From Anaerolineae bacterium (GTDB taxonomy: Bacteria > Chloroflexota > Anaerolineae > J102), in the NCBI GenBank assembly GCA_015493675.1, contig WGCR01000072.1:1-5115 (forward strand): a stretch of 5,115 nt of DNA, written 5' to 3'. The notes under the pieces were generated by a model. The model did not search any database, was not told the origin of the DNA, and was given only the letters and a program-made list of their open reading frames with translations. The number at the start of each line of letters is the position of its first letter. The first letter of the stretch is position 1. Position numbers and translations under genes: made by a program. Shown here piece after piece: positions 1 to 5,115 of the stretch.

Positions 1-39
1 ATCCCCCACCTCCCGGAGGTCTTGAAGGTGATCCTGCAT
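1..39 (-). CDS. possible 5' end of a divergent gene, cut by the window edge
   Basis: On the minus strand an ATG at 39-37 opens a frame that runs off the left edge as MQDHLQDLREVGD. A GAGG lies 7 nt upstream of it (plus-strand 47-50) and a fuller GGAGGT lies 12 nt upstream (plus-strand 52-57), so the start has a plausible ribosome binding site. Thirteen codons are too few to name a product. The frame would be transcribed divergently from the LRR gene and share its upstream region. The alternative is that the plus strand is the coding one: frame 1 is open from base 1 to a TAG at 118-120 and could be the tail of an upstream gene. Codon composition does not separate the two choices, so this call is weak. 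Confidence 0.27.
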   Translation of the reverse strand, partial: MQDHLQDLREVGD

Positions 40-127
40 TTGCCAGCCTCGACCTCCAACTCATTTTGGACACGCCCGATTGAAATCAGGGCTGGGGAGG
101 AGATAAGGGAGTTTGATTAGATGGGCC

Positions 128-151
128 GCTTGTCTGCCTGCGCAGACAGGC
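128..151. repeat. hairpin, 10-bp stem with 4-nt loop
   Basis: Bases 128-137 pair with 142-151 around the loop CTGC. Seven central pairs are perfect (TGTCTGC with GCAGACA), then come one G-T pair, one C-G and one G-C. No T tract follows on either strand, so it is not a standard intrinsic terminator, although it lies 8 bases after the TAG at 118-120 that would end an upstream plus-strand frame. It could instead be a protein-binding palindrome or part of a small repeated element. Confidence 0.6.
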
Positions 152-167
152 CAATTTGCGCCCGAAA

Positions 168-187
168 ATGTCCTCGCAGGAGGACAT
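168..187. repeat. hairpin, perfect 8-bp stem with 4-nt loop
   Basis: ATGTCCTC at 168-175 and its exact reverse complement GAGGACAT at 180-187 flank the loop GCAG. It is the second of three hairpins in about 100 bases, all upstream of the LRR promoter. It has no T tract. Function unknown; an operator or a structured-DNA site is possible. Confidence 0.55.
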
Positions 188-192
188 GCGGC

Positions 193-252
193 GGAACGCC
201 CCCAGAACCGAATTCTATTCGGCCAGTGCGCCCCAATTTTGGAACGCCCCCA
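193..252 (+). repeat. 12-bp direct repeat GGAACGCCCCCA, two copies 48 bp apart
   Basis: Identical 12-mers occur at 193-204 and 241-252. Measured from the predicted transcription start near 302, their centres are at about -104 and -56. The second copy ends 14 bases before the -35 element, a position often used by activators. The 48-bp spacing is not a whole number of helical turns, which weakens the idea of cooperative binding on one face. A short hairpin (CCGAA 208-212 with TTCGG 218-222) sits between the copies. Confidence 0.5.
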
Positions 253-266
253 AACAGACAAGGGCA

Positions 267-295
267 TTGAAAAAATTTGTGTGGCATGGTACAAT
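267..295 (+). promoter_or_regulatory. sigma-70-type promoter of the LRR gene
   Basis: The -35 element TTGAAA (267-272) and the -10 element TACAAT (290-295) are separated by exactly 17 bp. A TG at 287-288 stands one base before the -10 box, giving an extended -10. Four of six -35 bases and five of six -10 bases match the housekeeping consensus. Transcription would start near 302, leaving a leader of about 220 nt before the LRR start codon at 522. I saw no better promoter between here and the gene. Confidence 0.68.
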
Positions 296-510
296 TGAGG
301 ACGTACAGGTTGAAATCTCTCCCTGTCTCCACGATAAGCGGCGATTCTACCCAAATTGGCTCAGACATTGACGTCTTTTCCCAATTATCAGGTCACATGA
401 TTTCGGGCAACACAATGATTTTGGGCCCATCCCGAGGCTGTTCACCGCTCTCCTGCGCTTGAATGGCGTTTGCATCCTATTCGCGCACATCCATCATTGA
501 TTCTCATCCC

Positions 511-516
511 AGGGGG
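511..516 (+). promoter_or_regulatory. ribosome binding site of the LRR gene
   Basis: AGGGGG lies 5 bases before the ATG at 522. It supports this start, which also gives a complete signal peptide. The next in-frame Met (residue 25) falls inside the hydrophobic core and is ruled out. Confidence 0.6.
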
Positions 517-521
517 CAGTC

Positions 522-2669
522 ATGCACCACTATTCTTCCCGATTCACCTCTCTAAAACATCTGACTATCGCCTTTTTGCTGTTTGCAGGGCTGATGGTAG
601 TGAGCGTCAGCGTTTTCACGCCATCCGTCACGGCGCAGGGGGGAAGCGTCTGCGACACCGTCACCGAGATTCCGCAATCTGAGTGCCTGGCGCTGGAAAC
701 GCTTTACAACAGCACCAACGGCGATAGCTGGCGCGTCAATACTGGTTGGCTTCAAAATGACACCCCATGCACATGGTACGGCGTCACCTGCTCGGGAGGA
801 CATGTCATCGAATTGCAGTTGCAGGGCAATAACCTGGATGGACCGCTGCCACCCGAAATCGGAGACCTGCCCGAACTGACCAAACTCGTCCTCAGCGCCA
901 ATCTGATCACAGGAAACTTCTCCGACACTATCGGCAATCTCACCAAAGTGGAATGGTTTTTGATCAGCAACAATAAGCTGACGGGAACACTCCCCTCCGC
1001 CATCGGCAACCTCACCAACACCGTCTGGCTTGATATTAGCGGCAATCAGATCGAAGATGCGCTGCCGCCCGAAATCGGCAACCTCACCAAAGTCCAAAAA
1101 TTCTACATCAACGACAACAGCTTTTGGGACTCGCTGCCGCCCGAAATCGGCAACCTGGCTTCGGTGCAAGAGTTCCACATCGATCACAACTATTTTAGCG
1201 GCGCGCTCCCCCCCGAGATCGGCAACCTCACCAAGACGGTCACTCTGAATATCAGCTACAACAGCTTCAAATATGCGCTGCCGCCCGAAATCGGCAGCCT
1301 CATCAACGCCAAATATATCTATCTCAACAACAACAGTTTCAAAGATGCCATCCCGCCCGAGATCGGCAATCTGGCATCAGTGGAAGAGCTGATCATGGAC
1401 AGCAATAAATTCAGCGCGCTGCCGCCCGAAATCGGCAACCTCACCCATTTGCGCAAGCTGTCCATTGTCAACAACCGGCTCGATGGCCCTCTGCCGCCAG
1501 AATTGGGAAATCTGCCCATCATCGAAACCATCGACCTGACCGACAATCGTATCGACGGCCCTATTCCGGGCGAACTGGGCAATCTCAATACATTGGTCAC
1601 GCTTGATCTGGACGATAACCAGATAACCGGCGCGATTCCCATCTCCCTCAGTCTGATGGACACCCTGGAGAATCTCCGGCTGAATTCCAATCAACTGGAG
1701 GGGACAATCCCCCCCGAACTGGGAAATATGGCCAGTCTGCAACGCTTGCTGCTCAATAATAACAGCCTTACCGGCACCATTCCCGTTTCGTTGAGCTTGC
1801 TGCTCGATCTCACCACACTGAAGCTCTCCAATAACCAATTGACCGGCGCCATACCACCGGAACTGGGCGATTTGAGCAAGCTGCACAATCTGGTGCTTTC
1901 CCATAATCAGCTCACCGGAACCATTCCGGTTGAACTCAGAAACCTGGGCGCGCTGTATTCTCTCGAACTGGAATATAACGATCTTTCAGGCGCAATTCCA
2001 CCGGAATTAGGCGATCTTTCCGAATTGCGAAACCTCTATCTTTACCACAATAATATCACTGGCACATTGCCCGCCGAACTGGGGCAACTGGGCAATCTGG
2101 AACGGCTATGGGTGGATTATCTCTCGACCGAAGGTGCGCCGCCCGACAGCCTGGGCAATCTCAGCAACGCACTCACCTTCCGTTTCGATAACAGCGATAT
2201 GGCAGGTCTTCTGCCCATGAACTTCACCAACCTCCCGCATCTTAACGAACTTTGGTATGATAACAGCGGCCTGTGCGAGCCTGATAATGATCAATTCCAG
2301 ACCTGGATAGACGGCGTCAATTACGTGCGCGGAGATGGCGTTTGCACCATCAGCCCGGGCATTGCGTTGACCACCACCGCGATCGCCACCGATGTCGTAT
2401 TGAGCTGGACCGATGTGGGCGGCGGCGTCCCCAGCTACGATATCCATCGCGACACATCGCCTTACTTCACCCCGACCGTATCTTCAGTGCTTTCCACCGT
2501 GGTCAGCATCCCCGGCGCCAGAATGACTTTCACCGACGCCACCGCCATCGATGGCTCCAACACCAACTATTACTACGAAATCATTGGTTTGGATTCCAGT
2601 GACGTTGAAGTGATTCACACCAAACAAATGGGACTGTTCAACTACGAACTCTTTTCGGGAACGCCCTGA
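522..2669 (+). CDS. secreted plant-type leucine-rich-repeat protein with Fn3-like C-terminal domain
   Basis: This is a 715-residue exported protein, probably a binding or adhesion protein; its ligand is unknown. Seen: a signal peptide at residues 1-38 (Arg/Lys at 7 and 12, hydrophobic core 14-32, cleavage likely after VTA38). An N-terminal cap at about 43-93 follows, including DSW, GW and the CTWYGVTC motif with Cys83 and Cys90. Then come about 20 LRRs at 94-571 of the plant-specific form (LxxLxLxxNxLxGxIPxELGNL), nearly all 24 residues long. A C-terminal cap at about 572-608 has Cys585 and Cys608 around FQTWIDGV. An Fn3-like beta domain covers about 612-696, with LSW near its start and YYYEI near its end, followed by a short tail ending in ELFSGTP. 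There is no transmembrane anchor, LPXTG or PEP-CTERM signal, so it is either released or held non-covalently. Known of the family: this architecture occurs in Chloroflexota and some other bacteria. The gene has its own promoter and terminator. Confidence is high for the architecture and low for any specific role. Confidence 0.93.
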   Translation: MHHYSSRFTSLKHLTIAFLLFAGLMVVSVSVFTPSVTAQGGSVCDTVTEIPQSECLALETLYNSTNGDSWRVNTGWLQNDTPCTWYGVTCSGGHVIELQLQGNNLDGPLPPEIGDLPELTKLVLSANLITGNFSDTIGNLTKVEWFLISNNKLTGTLPSAIGNLTNTVWLDISGNQIEDALPPEIGNLTKVQKFYINDNSFWDSLPPEIGNLASVQEFHIDHNYFSGALPPEIGNLTKTVTLNISYNSFKYALPPEIGSLINAKYIYLNNNSFKDAIPPEIGNLASVEELIMDSNKFSALPPEIGNLTHLRKLSIVNNRLDGPLPPELGNLPIIETIDLTDNRIDGPIPGELGNLNTLVTLDLDDNQITGAIPISLSLMDTLENLRLNSNQLEGTIPPELGNMASLQRLLLNNNSLTGTIPVSLSLLLDLTTLKLSNNQLTGAIPPELGDLSKLHNLVLSHNQLTGTIPVELRNLGALYSLELEYNDLSGAIPPELGDLSELRNLYLYHNNITGTLPAELGQLGNLERLWVDYLSTEGAPPDSLGNLSNALTFRFDNSDMAGLLPMNFTNLPHLNELWYDNSGLCEPDNDQFQTWIDGVNYVRGDGVCTISPGIALTTTAIATDVVLSWTDVGGGVPSYDIHRDTSPYFTPTVSSVLSTVVSIPGARMTFTDATAIDGSNTNYYYEIIGLDSSDVEVIHTKQMGLFNYELFSGTP
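801..2234 (+). repeat. LRR-coding tandem repeat array, 72-bp period
   Basis: About 20 units of 72 bp, each coding for 24 residues, fill this stretch. In the middle, near-identical DNA recurs in register: the string starting GCTGCCGCCCGAAATCGGC begins at 1061, 1133, 1277 and 1418, with a degenerate copy at 1205. The steps are 72, 72, 72, then 141 over two units, showing one unit short by a codon. Outside 1014-1442 the repeats are less alike in DNA. This suggests more recent duplication or conversion of the middle block, though protein constraint on the PPEIGNL motif also contributes. Confidence 0.88.
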
Positions 2670-2696
2670 CGTCGATCACATCCCTCATGGCATGCT

Positions 2697-2738
2697 GCCG
2701 TTCGTCCGGTTTCATATCGGGCGAACGGCCTTCTTTTT
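2697..2738 (+). terminator. intrinsic terminator after the LRR gene
   Basis: Bases 2697-2708 pair with 2718-2729 in a 12-bp GC-rich stem with a single G-T pair and a 9-nt loop (2709-2717). The stem is followed directly by CTTCTTTTT (2730-2738). It lies 27 bases after the LRR stop codon and fits a Rho-independent terminator well. The T tract ends 12 bases before the start codon of the next gene. Confidence 0.82.
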
Positions 2739-2739
2739 C

Positions 2740-2743
2740 AGGA
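2740..2743 (+). promoter_or_regulatory. ribosome binding site of the first glycosyltransferase
   Basis: AGGA lies 7 bases before the ATG at 2751, immediately after the terminator's T tract. A second in-frame ATG at 2772 is preceded only by a C-rich stretch with no ribosome binding site, so 2751 is the better start. Confidence 0.5.
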
Positions 2744-2750
2744 TCACGCG

Positions 2751-3947
2751 ATGCCATCCTCCCCCGCCACCATGCCCGATTCCCCCACCATCGTCTTTTA
2801 CCAATCATCGCCCGGCCATCTCTATGGCGGACAATTGGATATGCTGAGATTTTTCAGCGCCCACGATCCCGCCAGGCTCACCCCGGTGGTGCTGACGCCC
2901 GCGGAAGGTGCCTTTACCGAACAGGTGCGGGCGCTGGGATTGCCGCTGCGGGTCATGCCGCTGCCCCGCGAACTGGCCCAGACCGGCGGCGCTTTGCTTC
3001 ATGGCTCAGCTTGGGATAGAATACGACAATTAGCTTTGCTAACTCCCTGGAGCATCCGTCTGGCCCGTTGGCTGCGGCAGATGCAGGCGGCCGCGGTTTA
3101 CGCCAATAATCGCCGGGCCGTACTCACCCTGGGACCGGGTGCGCATCTGGCCCAAAAGCCAATCTTCTGGCATATCAAACAGGACCGAAATCGCGGGCGT
3201 ATGGATGCCCTGGCCATGAAGCTGACGACTTATGCCGCCGGTTGCTCACGGGATGTGCAGCAAGCTTTTCAACAGCGCCATCCCCGGCGCGCCCATCACA
3301 TCGGCTATATCCCCAACGGCATCCCTCTGGAAGATTTCAGCCGTCCGGGCCCAAACCTGCGCCAGGAGCTAGGCATCCCGCTCGACGCCCCTGTCATCGG
3401 TCTGGTGGGCAGCATCACCCCCCGCAAAGGCGTGGATCTGTTTGTGCAGGCCGCCCTGCAACTGGCTGCGTCCCATCCCCAAACGCATTTCGTCCTGGCG
3501 GGTGACGCCCCCTCGGCCTACGCAGACTTCAAGCAGGACATCCTCGCCGCGGCGCAACCGCTCATCGAGCAAGGCCGCTTTCACGCGCCAGGCTGGTTGG
3601 CCGACATGCCAGCTTTTTACCGCACCATCGACATCCTGGCTCTGCCCAGCCGCATTGAGGGCTTCGGACTGGTAGTCATCGAGGCCGCGGCTGCGGGCGC
3701 GCCGACAGTGCGCACCGCATCCGGCGGCCATACCGAAACCACAATCCCCGGCAAAACCGGCTTTGTGATCCCCATCGATGATGTGGACGCTCTCAGAGGA
3801 CGCCTGGATGATCTGCTGACACATCCGCAGCAACGCCGGCGCATGGGAGAAGCCGCCCGCGCTTACGTTCTAGAGAACTTCAGTCTGCAACGATTCGTCG
3901 ACGCCTTCACCACGGCGCTACTGCAAACACAACGCCTGGGCGGTTAG
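2751..3947 (+). CDS. GT4-type glycosyltransferase (GT-B fold)
   Basis: This 398-residue cytoplasmic or membrane-associated enzyme is predicted to move a sugar from a nucleotide-sugar donor to a growing glycan or lipid carrier, with retention at the anomeric carbon. Seen: an acceptor-side N-terminal half at about 12-200, with the glycine loop GHLYGGQ at 22-28. The C-terminal donor-binding half (Glycos_transf_1 type) starts near 212. It has the sheet-loop motif VGSITPRKG, with Arg225 and Lys226 placed to hold the donor phosphates, and a complete EX7E motif, Glu303 to Glu311, within RIEGFGLVVIEA. A typical GKTGFVI segment follows at 334-340. Length is normal for the family. There are no transmembrane segments. 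The gene sits just after the LRR terminator and 71 bp before a second GT4-type gene, so a surface polysaccharide or glycoconjugate cluster is likely. Donor and acceptor cannot be told from sequence. Confidence 0.92.
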   Translation: MPSSPATMPDSPTIVFYQSSPGHLYGGQLDMLRFFSAHDPARLTPVVLTPAEGAFTEQVRALGLPLRVMPLPRELAQTGGALLHGSAWDRIRQLALLTPWSIRLARWLRQMQAAAVYANNRRAVLTLGPGAHLAQKPIFWHIKQDRNRGRMDALAMKLTTYAAGCSRDVQQAFQQRHPRRAHHIGYIPNGIPLEDFSRPGPNLRQELGIPLDAPVIGLVGSITPRKGVDLFVQAALQLAASHPQTHFVLAGDAPSAYADFKQDILAAAQPLIEQGRFHAPGWLADMPAFYRTIDILALPSRIEGFGLVVIEAAAAGAPTVRTASGGHTETTIPGKTGFVIPIDDVDALRGRLDDLLTHPQQRRRMGEAARAYVLENFSLQRFVDAFTTALLQTQRLGG

Positions 3948-4018
3948 ACAAATCCGCCCCCCTCTCAGCCATCGATTTCCCACTTTTTCCCCCATTCCCC
4001 CACGCTTTCTTCCCGGCA
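3948..4018 (+). other. 71-bp pyrimidine-rich gap between the two glycosyltransferase genes
   Basis: From 3953 to 4014 only 10 of 62 bases are purines. A small GC hairpin (3938-3943 with 3954-3959) spans the stop codon of the upstream gene, but no T tract follows, so it is a poor terminator. No promoter and no Shine-Dalgarno sequence are visible before the ATG at 4019. The two genes are therefore probably co-transcribed, with the second translated without a standard ribosome binding site. Confidence 0.6.
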
Positions 4019-5115
4019 ATGCCCTCTTCCCAAAAAATCCGCGTCGGCCACGTCATCACCCGCTTTCATGGCGCGGGCGGGGCCAAAAACACAATCATGA
4101 CTTGCGCCGGACTGGATAAATCCCGGTTCGAGGTGGATCTCATCGTAGGAGCCAGCGCCGACAAATGGCGGGCCGAAGGCGCGGGCGTTACCTGGATTCA
4201 GATCCCCGATTTGGTGCGACAGGTGCATCCGGTCAAGGATGTGCGGGCCGCCCGCAGCCTCAAGCATCTGTTTGCAGAACGCCACTACGACATCGTTCAC
4301 ACCCATCTGGGCAAGGCGGGCATTTTGGGGCGATGGGCCGCTTCTCAGGTAAAAACGCCCATCACTATTCATGGCCTGCACGGGGCCACCTTCAATCCCA
4401 CCCAAAGCGCCATCTCCAACGCCGTCTATCTGATGCTGGAGAAAAAAGCCATGGCCTGGACAGACAAGATCATCAGCGTAGGCGAAGATCTGATGCAGCG
4501 CTATCTGGATGCGGGCGTGGGGCGTCCCGAAGATTATGTCATCATTCACAGCGGCATGGATTTAACGGCTTTCCGGCAGGCGGCCAAGATGAGCCGGGAG
4601 CAGCGCCGTGCCAAACGCCGCCAGTTGGGAATACCTGAAGACGCATTCATTGCTGGCTATATTGCGGCGCTGGAATGGCGCAAGGGGCACCATCACCTCA
4701 TCGACGTGATGAAAGAGCTGGCTCCGACCTATCCCAAACTGCACATGGTTTTTGCAGGCGAGGGTTTTTCGAGCCAGCGGTTGAAGCAACTGGTGATGGA
4801 TGCGGGCCTGACCGATCGCATTCATTTTCTGGGCTATCGCAATGATGTGCCCGAGATCATGGCCATGCTCGACGTCAAACTCTTTGCCAGCGAGCGGGAG
4901 GGGCTTCCGCAGGTGCTGGTTCAGGCCGACGCCGTGGGCGTTCCGGTGTTGGCTTTCGAAGCCGAGGGGGTGCGCGAGATGGTGCATGACGGCGTCAATG
5001 GCTTTGTGTTTCCCCATGGAGACGCCAAATCCATGGCCACGGCCCTGGTCCGGTTCATGAAAGAGCCCGGACTGAGGGAGGAGATGGGCGAAAAAGGTCG
5101 AGCGCTGGTGGATGA
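4019..5115 (+). CDS. GT4-type glycosyltransferase, 3' end beyond the window
   Basis: 365 complete codons are present and the frame is open at the right edge, close to the usual end of the family. Seen: the N-terminal motif GHVITRFHGAGGAKNTIM (residues 10-27), close to the VITRLxxGGAQ pattern common in GT4 enzymes; DIVHTHLGKAGILGR at 91-105; and the domain linker after HSGMD (177-181). The donor domain from about 209 carries YIAALEWRKG with Arg221 and Lys222, FAGEG at 245-249, and FLGYRNDVPEIMAMLD at 270-285. The EX7E position reads EGLPQVLVQ: Glu294 is kept but the second acid is Gln302. A typical GVREMVHDGVNGFVF segment follows at 317-331. The ATG at 4019 is the first start codon in frame after the upstream gene ends and gives a proper N-terminus, although it lacks a ribosome binding site. 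It probably acts in the same glycan pathway as its neighbour; the sugar specificity is unknown. Confidence 0.92.
   Translation, partial: MPSSQKIRVGHVITRFHGAGGAKNTIMTCAGLDKSRFEVDLIVGASADKWRAEGAGVTWIQIPDLVRQVHPVKDVRAARSLKHLFAERHYDIVHTHLGKAGILGRWAASQVKTPITIHGLHGATFNPTQSAISNAVYLMLEKKAMAWTDKIISVGEDLMQRYLDAGVGRPEDYVIIHSGMDLTAFRQAAKMSREQRRAKRRQLGIPEDAFIAGYIAALEWRKGHHHLIDVMKELAPTYPKLHMVFAGEGFSSQRLKQLVMDAGLTDRIHFLGYRNDVPEIMAMLDVKLFASEREGLPQVLVQADAVGVPVLAFEAEGVREMVHDGVNGFVFPHGDAKSMATALVRFMKEPGLREEMGEKGRALVD

Larger units (their letters stand above)
40..521. other. 482-bp non-coding region with hairpins, direct repeats and the LRR gene promoter
   Basis: No convincing gene lies here. The short open frames on both strands overlap each other, lack ribosome binding sites and resemble nothing I know. 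The left part (about 120-260) is rich in short inverted repeats and holds a 12-bp direct repeat. The middle holds a strong promoter (267-295). The right part (about 302-521) would be the untranslated leader of the LRR mRNA. Within that leader an imperfect 12-bp direct repeat (397-408 and 415-426, 11 of 12 identical) and a bulged hairpin (455-464 with 479-486) can be seen. No known riboswitch class is recognisable. Confidence 0.75.

Noticed and set aside
1..120. Plus-strand frame 1, open from the edge to TAG at 118-120, as the tail of an upstream gene
   Set aside because: Thirty-nine residues with no recognisable motif. The hairpin 8 bases later lacks a T tract. It remains an alternative to the divergent-gene reading but cannot be supported on its own.
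212..217. Minus-strand -10-like TAGAAT that could serve the possible divergent gene
   Set aside because: There is no matching -35 at the right distance and no extended -10.
113..462. Short overlapping open frames (60-97 codons) on both strands of the upstream region
   Set aside because: They overlap one another and the promoter, lack ribosome binding sites and have compositions unlike the real genes here.
552..1187. 211-codon open frame on the minus strand inside the LRR gene
   Set aside because: It is antisense to the signal-peptide and LRR coding region, and its repeats (VADFGRQR and similar) simply mirror the LRR DNA repeats. No ribosome binding site or known domain.
1377..1904. 175-codon open frame on the minus strand inside the LRR gene
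   Set aside because: Again a mirror image of the 72-bp repeats in an open antisense register; the plus-strand frame has full protein architecture.
801..2234. Tandem 72-bp repeats as a possible CRISPR or non-coding repeat array
   Set aside because: The repeats are in frame, diverge mainly at variable LRR positions and code for a coherent LRR solenoid.
2994..3022. Promoter-like pair TTGCTT, 17 bp, TAGAAT inside the first glycosyltransferase gene
   Set aside because: The -10 is good and the local sequence is AT-rich, but the -35 matches only three of six bases and the site lies in coding sequence. It may be chance; at best it could serve the second glycosyltransferase.
3965..4549. 194-codon minus-strand open frame over the start of the second glycosyltransferase
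   Set aside because: The plus-strand frame carries clear GT4 motifs across the same bases; the antisense frame shows no domain.

Overview
The window reads as ordinary bacterial chromosome with moderately high GC. It holds one complete gene for a secreted leucine-rich-repeat (LRR) protein, one complete GT4-type glycosyltransferase gene, and a second GT4-type gene cut by the right edge. All three run on the + strand. I favour a Chloroflexota-like source (Anaerolineae/Caldilineae type). The reason is the architecture of the LRR protein: a Cys-containing N-terminal cap, plant-type 24-residue LRRs, a cap with two cysteines, and a C-terminal Fn3-like domain. That placement is inferred from protein style and not demonstrated. 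No RNA genes, CRISPR arrays, integrases or transposases are visible.

Layout: 1-39 may carry the first codons of a divergent minus-strand gene (weak). 40-521 is a 482-base non-coding stretch. It contains three short hairpins, a 12-bp direct repeat and a very good sigma-70-type promoter (TTGAAA, 17 bp, TACAAT, with an extended -10 TG). That promoter predicts a leader of about 220 nt in front of the LRR gene at 522-2669. The LRR gene ends in a clear intrinsic terminator (2697-2738). The first glycosyltransferase starts only 12 bases after the terminator's T tract (2751-3947). A pyrimidine-rich gap of 71 bases follows, then the second glycosyltransferase (4019 to the edge).

How they may work together: the two GT4-type enzymes look like part of a surface polysaccharide or glycoconjugate cluster that continues to the right. 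The LRR protein has a signal peptide but no visible membrane or cell-wall anchor, so it should be exported and could bind a ligand or the surface polymer. The terminator between it and the glycosyltransferases suggests two transcription units, or one unit with regulated read-through.

The most notable points are the two-part structure of the LRR array (a block of repeats that lost the plant-type glycine, including one repeat short by a codon), the terminator placed directly against the next start codon, the EX7Q variant of the catalytic-site motif in the second glycosyltransferase, and the palindrome-rich region upstream of the promoter. I do not see a convincing wholly new system.
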